Assembly: GCF_010731895.1 (NCBI RefSeq)
Contig: NZ_AP022596.1
Location: forward strand, 1,364,001 to 1,428,000
Reading direction: 5' to 3'
Length of the DNA: 64,000 nt
Origin: Mycolicibacterium helvum
GTDB taxonomy: Bacteria > Actinomycetota > Actinomycetes > Mycobacteriales > Mycobacteriaceae
Shown: positions 54,545 to 62,321 of the stretch, in pieces
Numbering within the stretch: position 1 is the first letter of the stretch
Layout: the number at the start of each line of letters is the position of its first letter
Program-made: the position numbers and the translations under genes
Notes under the pieces: generated by a model
The model's input: the letters and a program-made list of their open reading frames with translations, nothing else
The model's database searches: none
What the model was told of the DNA's origin: nothing

Positions 54545-55396
54545 ATGACCGAACCCGGTGCTGCCCGTGTCGCGGTGTATCTCGACTTCGACAACATCGT
54601 CATCTCCCGCTACGACCAGGTCAACGGCCGCAACTCTTTTCAGCGCGAGAAGGCCAAGGGACTTGAGGCGGCGAAGCTCGCCCGCGCTCGTGTCGACGTG
54701 GGCGCGATCCTGGACTTCGCCTCGTCGTTCGGCACGGTGGTGCTCACCCGGGCATACGCCGACTGGTCTGCCGACGTGAACGCTGAATACCGCGAACAAC
54801 TGGTGGGCCGGGCGGTGGATCTGGTGCAGCTGTTCCCCGCGGCGGCCTACGGCAAGAACGCCGCCGACATCCGGCTGGCCGTCGACGCCGTCGAGGACAT
54901 GTTCCGGCTGCCCGACCTCACCCATGTGGTGATCGTGGCCGGCGACTCCGACTACATTCCGCTCGCGCAGCGCTGCAAGCGCCTGGGCCGCTACGTCGTG
55001 GGCATCGGGGTGGCTGGGTCGTCGAGCCGGTCCCTGGCGGCGGCCTGCGACGAGTTCGTTATCTACGACTCCCTGCCCGGCGTGCCGGTGGCCGAACCGG
55101 CCACCGCCGAGGAACCGGCGACGCGGACCAAACGCACGAAATCCGCCGAAGCCGAGGCGCCCGACCCGCAGGCCGCGGCCACCGCGCTGCTGAAGCGGGC
55201 ACTGCAGATCGGCCTGGACAAGGACGACGTCGACTGGCTGCACAATTCGGCGGTCAAGGCGCAGATGAAGCGGATGGACCCGTCGTTTTCGGAGAAGGCG
55301 TTGGGCTTCAAGTCGTTCAGTGACTTCCTGCGCTCGCGCACCGATGTCGTGGAACTCGACGAGAGCTCCACCACCCGGATGGTCAAGCTGCGTTAG
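54545..55396 (+). CDS. NYN-domain ribonuclease-like protein with C-terminal OST-HTH/LOTUS domain
   Basis: 283 residues. PIN-like NYN domain: VAVYLDFDNIVIS (first Asp pair, about residues 8-20), GKNAADIRLAVDA and VIVAGDSDYIPLAQRCK (about 130-147), so the acidic metal site is intact. A charged linker (about 185-210) leads to a winged-helix LOTUS domain (about 212-283; FSEKALGFKSFSDFLR). NYN-LOTUS proteins are thought to cut or bind RNA; the bacterial role is unknown. Start at 54545 chosen because upstream residues are not conserved-looking. Divergent from the transpeptidase gene. Confidence 0.85.
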   Translation: MTEPGAARVAVYLDFDNIVISRYDQVNGRNSFQREKAKGLEAAKLARARVDVGAILDFASSFGTVVLTRAYADWSADVNAEYREQLVGRAVDLVQLFPAAAYGKNAADIRLAVDAVEDMFRLPDLTHVVIVAGDSDYIPLAQRCKRLGRYVVGIGVAGSSSRSLAAACDEFVIYDSLPGVPVAEPATAEEPATRTKRTKSAEAEAPDPQAAATALLKRALQIGLDKDDVDWLHNSAVKAQMKRMDPSFSEKALGFKSFSDFLRSRTDVVELDESSTTRMVKLR

Positions 55397-55527
55397 CGGC
55401 GGGCACCAGCGCAGCGACTGGACCGCCGCCGTCGCCCAAAGACTCGTCCAGTGTCCACAGGTCGGCCAGAATCGATTGGCCGGAAAGACGTTTCACGAAG
55501 ATCCGCAGTCAGTCACCGATCTCGCGA

Positions 55528-56091
55528 TCACACCGCAGGCGTATCCGCCGTTGGCGCCCCCCGGGCCAGCAGCCACGCCTGGCCGTCACCTTCGCCCGCG
55601 GCAACCGCCCGCAGACCCGCGAACGCGACGTCGAGTTCCCCCGCCGCGGCACGGAAAAACCCCGGCCGCGCACCGACCTCGCTCAGCACACTGATCGCCA
55701 GCAATCCGCTCGGCCTCAACCGGTTCACGATCGCCGGGTACAGCTGTGGGTCGCGAAATCGATGACACAGGATCACGTCGACCGGTGGCCCCGGCGGCAG
55801 GCCGTCGTCGAGATCGGCGACGGAGAATCGGCATCGGTCGCTGACCCCGTGACGATGCGCCAACTCGTGCGCCTGTTCGATCGCGACGGCCGATACGTCG
55901 ACACCCCACACGGTCAGGCCGCGCTCGGCCAGCCAGACTGATGCCGAACCGGCCCCGCAGGCCAGATCCAGCGCATGTCCGGCGACCGGGATCTCGGCCA
56001 CGTACTGCGCAAACACCTGGGGCAAGCCGGGTGGGCCGCTGACCCTGCCTGCGTATTCCCGGTCCCAGCGGACGCGATCGGTGTCGGCCAC
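55528..56091 (-). CDS. class I SAM-dependent methyltransferase
   Basis: 187 residues. Motif I ALDLACGAGSASVWLAERG (about 38-56), acidic VWGVDVSAVAIEQA, motif II region VDVILCHRF and post-II LRPSGLLAISV. Short, TehB/UbiE-like. Substrate unknown. Convergent with the NYN gene (about 130 bases, no feature seen) and divergent from the DEAD-box helicase gene. Confidence 0.82.
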   Translation of the reverse strand: MADTDRVRWDREYAGRVSGPPGLPQVFAQYVAEIPVAGHALDLACGAGSASVWLAERGLTVWGVDVSAVAIEQAHELAHRHGVSDRCRFSVADLDDGLPPGPPVDVILCHRFRDPQLYPAIVNRLRPSGLLAISVLSEVGARPGFFRAAAGELDVAFAGLRAVAAGEGDGQAWLLARGAPTADTPAV

Positions 56092-56317
56092 GTCACCACG
56101 CTAGACGTGAAACAAGGCACGGATGTACTGCTATGCTGGGTCCAACGTTGGCGTCGCTAATGCGTCGCCAGCACGTCGTGGAACACCTTCACTTCACCGG
56201 CACTTCCGGAATTCCGGAAACCGAGTTCAGCTGATTGTGCCTCCAAGCACACAGTCTCGCGGCGATCGATTTTGCCCCCCGGCAATCTCGCCACATATTC
56301 AATGCCCGAAAGGCACC
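56092..56317 (+). promoter_or_regulatory. long structured 5' leader before the DEAD-box helicase gene
   Basis: 226 bases. Contains CCAACGTTGG (56142-56151), a 16-base palindrome built from two tandem TTCCGGAA copies (56204-56219) and a TGTGC/GCACA hairpin (56236-56251). TATGCT near 56132 could be a -10 element. Long structured leaders are usual for cold-shock-induced helicase genes. Confidence 0.4.
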
Positions 56318-57721
56318 ATGCAAACCGAATCAACCTTTGCCGACCTTGGCGTGCCCGCACCAGTGGTGCGCGCCCTGTCCGACAAGGGCATTACCCAACC
56401 CTTCCCGATCCAGATCTCGACCCTGCCGGACACCTTGGCCGGCCGCGATGTGCTGGGCCGCGGCAAGACCGGCAGCGGCAAGACGCTGGCGTTCGCCATT
56501 CCGCTGATCAGCAGGCTGGCCGGCACCACGCGACGTGCGTCACGACCCTCGGGTCTGGTGCTGGCGCCCACCCGCGAGCTGGCCACCCAGATCACCGCGG
56601 CGCTGCAGCCGATGGCTGACGCCACCGGCCTTCGGATCACCACCATCTTCGGCGGAGTGCCGCAGAACAAGCAGGTCAGGGCCTTGCAGTCCGGCGTCGA
56701 CATCGTCGTCGCCTGCCCGGGGCGCCTTGAAGACCTGATGCGCCAGCGCCTGATCACCCTCGACGCCGTCGAGATCACCGTGATCGACGAGGCCGACCAC
56801 ATGGCCGACCTGGGCTTCCTGCCCGGTGTCACCCGGATCCTGGCGGCCACCCCCGCCGGCGGGCAGCGCTTGCTGTTCTCGGCGACGCTGGACAACGGCG
56901 TCGACAAGCTGGTCACCCGGTTCCTGCGTAACGAGGTGTCACACGCGGTCGACTCCGACCAGTCGCCGGTGGCCGACATGACCCATCACGTGTTCCACGT
57001 GGCCAGCGTCGACGCCAAGAAGCAACTGGTGCACACGTTGGCCTCTGGAACCGGGCGTCGAATCCTGTTCCTGCGCACCAAACATCACGCCCGCAAGCTG
57101 GCCAAGCAGCTGACCGAGGCCGGAATCCCGTCAGTTGACTTGCACGGCAACCTTTCTCAGCCGGCACGCGACCGCAACCTGGCGGCATTCTCCGCCGGCA
57201 CGGCGCGGGTGCTGGTCGCCACCGACATCGCCGCTCGCGGCGTCCACGTCGATGACGTGGAGCTGGTGGTGCACATCGATCCACCCGCCGAGCACAAGGC
57301 ATACCTGCACCGCTCGGGCCGTACCGCACGCGCGGGCCGGGCCGGCGACGTGGTGACCGTGGTGCTGCCCGAGCAGCGCCGCGATACTCAGGCCTTGCTG
57401 CGCAAGGCTGGTATCAACGTTGCGCCCCAACAGGTTTCGGCCGACTCGGCGGAAGTTCACGCCCTGGTCGGTGAGGTCGCTCCTTACCAGCAGCCGGCAG
57501 TCGTTCCGGCCGCCGCGCCGCAACGCCGCTCCCCCGCTCAGGGCCGCCCTCCTCGTGGTGGGCAGTCCGGTGGCGGTCAGCGCGGTGGCGGTCAGCGCAG
57601 CGGTGGTCAGCGTGGCGGTGGCCAGCGCAGTAGCGGCCAGCACAACGGTAGTCAGCATGGCGGTGGCCAACCCGGCCGTCGTCGCTCCAGCCGGCCGAGC
57701 TCGGCGGTTGGCACGAAATAG
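56318..57721 (+). CDS. rhlE: DEAD-box RNA helicase (RhlE-like)
   Basis: 467 residues. Q motif GITQPFPIQ, motif I GKTGSGKT (about 48-55), Ia [14 protein letters not shown] (about 160), III SAT, IV-VI with [11 protein letters not shown] and [11 protein letters not shown]. The last 60 residues are Gly/Gln/Arg-rich repeats of GGQRGGGQR type, an RNA-binding tail as in RhlE. ATP-dependent RNA unwinding in cold adaptation or RNA decay. The start at 56318 follows a weak AAGG ribosome site; codons upstream are an open frame but read as noise. CspA follows 76 bases downstream. Confidence 0.92.
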   Translation: MQTESTFADLGVPAPVVRALSDKGITQPFPIQISTLPDTLAGRDVLGRGKTGSGKTLAFAIPLISRLAGTTRRASRPSGLVLAPTRELATQITAALQPMADATGLRITTIFGGVPQNKQVRALQSGVDIVVACPGRLEDLMRQRLITLDAVEITVIDEADHMADLGFLPGVTRILAATPAGGQRLLFSATLDNGVDKLVTRFLRNEVSHAVDSDQSPVADMTHHVFHVASVDAKKQLVHTLASGTGRRILFLRTKHHARKLAKQLTEAGIPSVDLHGNLSQPARDRNLAAFSAGTARVLVATDIAARGVHVDDVELVVHIDPPAEHKAYLHRSGRTARAGRAGDVVTVVLPEQRRDTQALLRKAGINVAPQQVSADSAEVHALVGEVAPYQQPAVVPAAAPQRRSPAQGRPPRGGQSGGGQRGGGQRSGGQRGGGQRSSGQHNGSQHGGGQPGRRRSSRPSSAVGTK

Positions 57722-57797
57722 ATTTCGTCCCGGCGATCCCGCCGGAACGAAGCATTGGATGCCTTCGGACATCCAACTGAAGAAAGAAGAAAGACAG

Positions 57798-58001
57798 ATG
57801 GCACAGGGAACTGTGAAATGGTTCAACGGCGAAAAGGGCTTCGGCTTCATCGCTCCCGACAGTGGCGATCAGGATCTGTTCGTCCATTACTCGGAAATCC
57901 AGGGCAGCGGCTTCAAGTCGCTCGAGGAGAACCAGCGTGTCCAGTTCGAGGTAGGACAGGGGCCCAAGGGCCCCCAGGCGACGCAAGTCTCCGCGGTCTG
58001 A
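57798..58001 (+). CDS. cspA: cold-shock protein CspA family
   Basis: 67 residues, standard CSD length. [20 protein letters not shown] holds RNP1 (KGFGFI) and LFVHYSEI holds RNP2. Binds single-stranded RNA and acts as an RNA chaperone. Ribosome site AAAGAAGAAAGA is purine-rich, 7 bases before the ATG. Together with the helicase gene it forms a natural RNA-remodelling pair. Confidence 0.96.
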   Translation: MAQGTVKWFNGEKGFGFIAPDSGDQDLFVHYSEIQGSGFKSLEENQRVQFEVGQGPKGPQATQVSAV

Positions 58002-58019
58002 TCGAACCCCATACCACAA

Positions 58020-58056
58020 CCAAGGGCTGGTACGGCAATGCCGTACCAGCCCTTGG
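58020..58056. terminator. bidirectional terminator hairpin
   Basis: A palindrome of 37 bases (CCAAGGGCTGGTACGGC, short loop, then its complement) is followed by CTTTTGG. It starts 18 bases after the cspA stop and lies 8 bases before the 3' end of the convergent DUF5994-like gene. Confidence 0.85.
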
Positions 58057-58063
58057 CTTTTGG

Positions 58064-58645
58064 TCAGTTTTTGGAAACGTTGGCGGCCGGGGCCGCCTGA
58101 GTACGGGCCATCGAGGACGCGCTTTGCGCCCGTGCGGCACGTATTACTTCATCAGCCACCGCATACTCCGGGACATCGTGGTCATCACCGATGAGCGGCA
58201 TGGTGGCCGCGCGGCGCATCACCATCCGCCCGAGTGCTTGGGTTGTCGTGTGCGGGATCACCAGCAGCCGCGCACATCCGTTCTTGCCGACGATGACCAT
58301 GATGCGCTGACGGCTGTCGTTCCACCGCATAGCACGCATCGCGGTCGCAAAATGGGCGTCCAGAATCGGCGCCGCCGCCGTCGACGACCAGTTGATATCG
58401 ATGTCGATGATTTCGCCGAGTGGCGTGTGCAGCACGTCGATGAGGTCGGGCAGTTCACTGGCCAGCGAGCCGGTGCGCGGCCACCAGGCTCCGTCGATGT
58501 CACCGCCGAGAACATCGTTGAGGCTGAGCCGAACCGGGCTGGCTCTGCGGCGCGGCCCGCGCATGCCGTTCACGAGATTGCCGCTGCCGAAACGAATTGA
58601 TCCATGGGCGTTCCTCACGCAGCGGGGTGGTCGATCCGCGGACAT
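58064..58645 (-). CDS. DUF5994-like protein of unknown function
   Basis: 193 residues. The segment PVRLSLNDVLGGDIDGAWWPRTGSLASELPDLIDVL (about 40-75) and LLVIPHTTTQALGRMVMRRAA (about 130-150) match the actinobacterial DUF5994 pattern. No signal peptide or membrane segment. Start chosen at MSADRPPRC; an open frame continues upstream into the TetR gene but that overlap is in another frame of real coding sequence. Function unknown. Confidence 0.75.
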   Translation of the reverse strand: MSADRPPRCVRNAHGSIRFGSGNLVNGMRGPRRRASPVRLSLNDVLGGDIDGAWWPRTGSLASELPDLIDVLHTPLGEIIDIDINWSSTAAAPILDAHFATAMRAMRWNDSRQRIMVIVGKNGCARLLVIPHTTTQALGRMVMRRAATMPLIGDDHDVPEYAVADEVIRAARAQSASSMARTQAAPAANVSKN

Positions 58646-58704
58646 CGTGCGAAACGGACCGTCCGCCAGCGTACTCCGTGCGTCGCATCCGTCGCTGGCG
58701 TATC

Positions 58705-59304
58705 TCACTTCGGTGGCGCGACGAGGTCCTTGATTGTCGTGCAGACCGAGGTGAGGGTGCGCTCGTCGCGAGTGGACAAGGTCAGCACGAACGCGCCCTG
58801 GATCAGGGCCAGCACCGCATCGGCGAGATCCTCGCTGGGCCGGTCGTCGCGGATGTCGCCGCGTTGCTGACCCGCCGCGAGCAGCGTTGAGAGCCGCGTC
58901 TTCCACATCCCGATCTGCCTGGCCAGCTGTGGCCGGAAGTAGTCCGAGGCCGCGCCCATCTCGGTGGAGAACTTCCCCGTCAGGCATGCGGTCTGGAAAC
59001 CGGAGTTGATGAAGACCTGCGACATGTCCTTGAAGTAGCCGGTCAGCTGATCGACGGTCGACAGGTCGGTCCGGGCGAACCACGTCGTGAACAGCTCACC
59101 CTGGAACCGGATGTAGCGGTCCAGGACCGCTTGGGCGAAGGCGTCCTTGGACCCGAAGTGGTGATAGAAGGACCCCTTGGGAACGCCGGCCTGCGCCAGT
59201 ACGGCGTCGATCGTGGTCCCGTGGAAGCCGTTTTCGTAGAACAGCTTGATCCCAGCGCGCAGCAGCCGCTCCTTGTGCGGGAGGACCGCCTCCTGGGTTG
59301 CCAT
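58705..59304 (-). CDS. TetR-family regulator (NemR/AcrR-like)
   Basis: 199 residues. The N-terminal HTH is GFHGTTIDAVLAQAGVPKGSFYHHFGSKDAF (about residues 24-54). The effector domain carries TACLTGKFSTEM (Cys near 106), the region where NemR-type sensors hold their reactive cysteine, so redox or electrophile sensing is possible. Divergent from two short ORFs with an array of inverted repeats between, presumably its operators. Confidence 0.88.
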   Translation of the reverse strand: MATQEAVLPHKERLLRAGIKLFYENGFHGTTIDAVLAQAGVPKGSFYHHFGSKDAFAQAVLDRYIRFQGELFTTWFARTDLSTVDQLTGYFKDMSQVFINSGFQTACLTGKFSTEMGAASDYFRPQLARQIGMWKTRLSTLLAAGQQRGDIRDDRPSEDLADAVLALIQGAFVLTLSTRDERTLTSVCTTIKDLVAPPK

Positions 59305-59370
59305 TCGAACCGCCTTCGATAAGTGCTGCTGAGGTGCGCTTTTCCACTATAGGGCGGTTTCGCCGACCAC

Positions 59371-59428
59371 TAGACCGAGTGGACTAGACCACATCGTCTA
59401 GACGATGCCGTCTAGACGATCTAGTCTA
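59371..59428. promoter_or_regulatory. four overlapping TAGAC-N6-GTCTA-type boxes (TetR operator array)
   Basis: Four 16-base sites, TAGACCGAGTGGACTA, TAGACCACATCGTCTA, TAGACGATGCCGTCTA and TAGACGATCTAGTCTA, start at 59371, 59385, 59399 and 59413. Each shares its last two bases with the next, so CTAG cores recur exactly every 14 bases. The half-sites resemble the TAGACC/GGTCTA boxes of NemR-type TetR regulators. Confidence 0.75.
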
Positions 59429-59461
59429 GCGCGCAGGGGTCAAGCGAACGGAGGACCATCC

Positions 59462-59533
59462 ATGAGCACCACGGACACGCCCGGACACGGGGATATTGGA
59501 GTTCGGCTCGCGACCTGGGTACCGGTGCGGTGA
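59462..59533 (+). CDS. 23-codon ORF downstream of the TetR operator array
   Basis: ATG with a good GGAGGACC ribosome site eight bases upstream, ending in TGA that overlaps the ATG of the next ORF (TGATG). The peptide starts MSTTDTPGHG and has no recognised family. It may be a translational leader coupled to the next ORF, or the first part of a gene broken by a frameshift. Confidence 0.4.
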   Translation: MSTTDTPGHGDIGVRLATWVPVR

Positions 59534-59718
59534 TGGTCGCCATCGGATCCGGCGGTCTGTCGCCGGCACGCTTCCTGAGCCGGGCCGTGGCGTGGCTGCG
59601 CGCACCCGCGTTCGCCGAGCGCGACGGTGAAACCCGGGACAAGAGAAAGCACTACCCGCCACAGCGGGCCAGCTTCGTCGAGCAGGCGTCGATGTCCCGG
59701 GAGATGTACCGGCTCTAG
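59533..59718 (+). CDS. 61-residue protein of unknown function under the TetR array
   Basis: Begins at the ATG overlapping the previous stop. Residues 10-25 are moderately hydrophobic with arginines (FLSRAVAWLRAPAF), followed by a charged tail with PPQRASFVEQASMSREMYRL. No family recognised. As the first target in front of the operator array it may be the main gene controlled by the TetR protein. Confidence 0.45.
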   Translation: MVAIGSGGLSPARFLSRAVAWLRAPAFAERDGETRDKRKHYPPQRASFVEQASMSREMYRL

Positions 59719-59796
59719 CCTTCAGCGCCGAAACTGCAGTTGTTTACGCCGCTGCTCACGAAATGCGTTCAACAAGTGCCGTCTCGGCGGGGCGCT

Positions 59797-60600
59797 CTAG
59801 CCGATCGACACCAGTTGATCGATGGAGTCCCTGGGCAGATCGCCGTCAACGATCGCCATGACCGTCAGTGCGTGCAGCGTGATGGCACCCTTGTGGTTGT
59901 CCAAGAACGCGATGTCCGCGGCGTCACGACCGGTGGCAATCCGCACCAACGACTGCCGTGGCGCCAGCAGCGTCCCGTCGACCACTCGCCACTGCCCGTT
60001 CACATAGGCCTCGGCAACAGCATGGAAGTCCATCGGGAACAGACCCGGCGCGTACACCGACACCACGCGGGCCGGCACGTTGACCGCTCGCAGAAGTGCG
60101 ACCACCAGGTGCGCGAAGTCACGACATACGCCTGCGCCGGCCAGCAAGGTGTCCACCGCTCCATCGATCGGATCACTGGAGCCCGGAACGTAATTCAATC
60201 GGGTGCCCACCCAGACCGACACCTTCTCCAGCAGCTCCTCGGAGTCGAGGTAGTTCCCGAATTCCGTTGCGGCGAAGCCATAGAACTTGTCGGCCTCGGC
60301 GTACCGACTGGGACGCAGGTACATTGACATGTCGTACTCGGTGACCGGCGCTGGGCCGGTCCGGCCCGTGATCGTCGCCTCGTAGGCGACCCTCAGGTAG
60401 CCCACCGGGACATCGAGTTTGTGGATACGGTTGCCGTGCGTGCCGCTGATCTCCAGTGCCGGGATCGGGTATCCGTCCAACACGAACGACAACGCTTCGG
60501 ACACCGAAGTGCCCGGATGCGGCGCGACAGCGATCTGGAACTCCAAGGTCGTCGGGCCGGTGATCTCCACATCGAGGGCCGCGCCCACTTCGCGCCTCAT
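59797..60600 (-). CDS. transglutaminase-like cysteine peptidase-fold protein
   Basis: 267 residues. Catalytic Cys in GAGVCRDFAHLVVALLRA (about residues 155-172), His in FPMDFHAVAEAY (about 195) and Asp in VVDGTLL, the transglutaminase-core triad with an N-terminal beta-rich region. Could be an amidase, peptidase or crosslinker; in actinobacteria such genes often travel with sugar-modifying enzymes. The start overlaps the GH130 stop by four bases, so both are one operon. Confidence 0.88.
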   Translation of the reverse strand: MRREVGAALDVEITGPTTLEFQIAVAPHPGTSVSEALSFVLDGYPIPALEISGTHGNRIHKLDVPVGYLRVAYEATITGRTGPAPVTEYDMSMYLRPSRYAEADKFYGFAATEFGNYLDSEELLEKVSVWVGTRLNYVPGSSDPIDGAVDTLLAGAGVCRDFAHLVVALLRAVNVPARVVSVYAPGLFPMDFHAVAEAYVNGQWRVVDGTLLAPRQSLVRIATGRDAADIAFLDNHKGAITLHALTVMAIVDGDLPRDSIDQLVSIG

Positions 60601-62075
60601 TCGCGCAGCGCCGACAACAGCTCGCGCATCGGAACAGTCGCGAAACCGATCGCGGCGTCGCCAAACCCGTAGGGCAGCACCACGGTGTCGGCATGTACGA
60701 GTGCGCCGCAGGAGTAGACCACGTTGGGAACGTACCCGTTCTGCTCGTCGACTGCAGGACTCAGCAGCGGCTCGTGCAAGCGGCCCAGCACTTTCGTCGG
60801 GTCATCGAGATCGAGCAGCACCGCGCCTATCCGGTAGGTGTGCATTGGGCCGACGCCGTGGGTGAGCACCAGCCATCCGGTATTGGTCTCTATCGGTGAA
60901 CCACAGTTGCCCAGTTGCAGCACTTCCCAGGGGGCAATTGAGCGCTGGAAGGGTTGCGAGTCCGTCCACACGAACGGGCGATCCGAGTACGTGATCGAAT
61001 TCGACTCACGGTCGGCCCTCGACAGAGCGGCGTATCGGCCATCGATACGACGGGGAAACAACGCCAGGCCCTTATTCGCCGATGCGTCCCCAACCATCGG
61101 GGTCGAGGTGAATGACCGGAAGTCGGCCGTCGTGAGTAGCTGCTGGCTAATGCGCGATCCGCTGTAGGCGGTGTACGTGCCGTAGAAGGTCGTCGAGTCG
61201 TCATCGTCGACGAAGCGAACGAATCGGGCGTCTTCCATGCCGAGCGACTCCGCCTCGGTCGCGGGCCACAGGACTCGTTCGGAAAGCGGTATCCGGTGTG
61301 CGAACTCGACCGAGTAGCTCCTGTCGGCGATCGCCCGAATCTCGGAAATCGTCTCGAACGCACGCCCACGCGTACTCGAGTGGGCCTCGAGCAGGATCAG
61401 TCGACGTTCCAGCTCGGCTCGGCTGAACCGCTCACCGAGCGCATCAAAGACGTAGTTAGCCGCCTCCCCCGCATCATCGAGCCGGCTAAGTTCGCTGCGG
61501 AAGGCTTCGGCATCGAGGAGAGTCGGCATCGCCGTTCCGACGGTGGCGAGCGCCGCTGGAGGATCGATCCTGGGCTGCCCCCACTCGTCGATCACGCCGG
61601 TTCTGAACCCGATCGACGACCGGTGGCCTTCACCGATGCCCCGCACGCTCATCACGAATCGCAAGCTGCCGGCAGCTGTCCCGGTTTGGTCCCAGTGCGC
61701 CACGATGCTCGGGTTGCACACTGCAGCCCCTTCGATCGCGTACTCGCCGGTGAACGCGGCACCCAGCAACAACATTCGGGCATCAGATACTCGCGCGCCG
61801 GGGCGCAACCGGTCGGAGAGTTCGCGCGCATGCCGGCGGAAGACATCGCCCAGGCTGCGGTGTCGGCTGTCGAACCGGGTGATGACATCGTCCAACGACG
61901 CCAGGACCTCGTCTTCACTCAACGCGAGAATGCGGGTCAGCACCGCGCCCGCCCGCGAGTCGTGTTGCTCGAAGCCCTCCTGCCCGGGGATGAAGAGCCG
62001 GGTGACGACCCGTGACGGATCGGCCGTCAGCCGCACTGAAGAGCGCTTGGCGAGGCCGGATGTTATCGACGTCAT
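60597..62075 (-). CDS. glycoside hydrolase family 130 (beta-mannoside phosphorylase/mannosidase-like)
   Basis: 492 residues. Five-bladed beta-propeller typical of GH130: NPSIVAHWDQ near residue 125, LGMEDARFVRFVDD near 285, ALFPRRIDGRYAAL near 335 and VYSCGALVHADTVVLPYG near the C-terminus. The family phosphorolyses or hydrolyses beta-1,2 or beta-1,4 mannosides. No signal peptide, so likely cytoplasmic. Linked to a GT4 gene upstream, suggesting turnover or synthesis of a mannose-containing glycan (inference). Confidence 0.85.
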   Translation of the reverse strand: MTSITSGLAKRSSVRLTADPSRVVTRLFIPGQEGFEQHDSRAGAVLTRILALSEDEVLASLDDVITRFDSRHRSLGDVFRRHARELSDRLRPGARVSDARMLLLGAAFTGEYAIEGAAVCNPSIVAHWDQTGTAAGSLRFVMSVRGIGEGHRSSIGFRTGVIDEWGQPRIDPPAALATVGTAMPTLLDAEAFRSELSRLDDAGEAANYVFDALGERFSRAELERRLILLEAHSSTRGRAFETISEIRAIADRSYSVEFAHRIPLSERVLWPATEAESLGMEDARFVRFVDDDDSTTFYGTYTAYSGSRISQQLLTTADFRSFTSTPMVGDASANKGLALFPRRIDGRYAALSRADRESNSITYSDRPFVWTDSQPFQRSIAPWEVLQLGNCGSPIETNTGWLVLTHGVGPMHTYRIGAVLLDLDDPTKVLGRLHEPLLSPAVDEQNGYVPNVVYSCGALVHADTVVLPYGFGDAAIGFATVPMRELLSALRE

Positions 62076-62281
62076 CTCTCTAGCGCGTGCTGCAGCGTCG
62101 AGATCACGGCCAGCGCCGACTCCGCACTTTGATTGCGGTTAAGGCCGTCGGCTTGCAATCCGTCGAATCCGCCGCCGGTGTCGTTGGCACCGGAGAACCA
62201 GGAAGCGGCAATACGCACTCCGTCATTCCATCTCGCAGCGGGGTCAGCGGCAACGACCCGAGCGCCATGATGGTTCGTCAT
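62072..62281 (-). pseudogene. remnant of a glycan-enzyme C-terminal module
   Basis: 69 codons from the ATG at 62281, ending next to the GH130 gene. The C-terminal part TGGGFDGLQADGLNRNQSAE ... ALAVISTLQHA matches the end of a large module I know from actinobacterial GT4-linked proteins. The frame stays open upstream into the GT4 gene, where FGQLLQMTNHHG resembles the beginning of that module. About 250 middle residues appear deleted, so I regard it as a decayed gene; it may still be translated. Confidence 0.5.
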
Positions 62282-62321
62282 CTGCAGCAGCTGACCGAAG
62301 ACCGAATCGGCATATCGCCAC

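Noticed and set aside
56123..56317. N-terminal extension of the DEAD-box helicase
   Set aside because: The frame is open, but the residues are unlike any helicase N-terminus, and [17 protein letters not shown] is the usual beginning; the DNA is better read as a leader.
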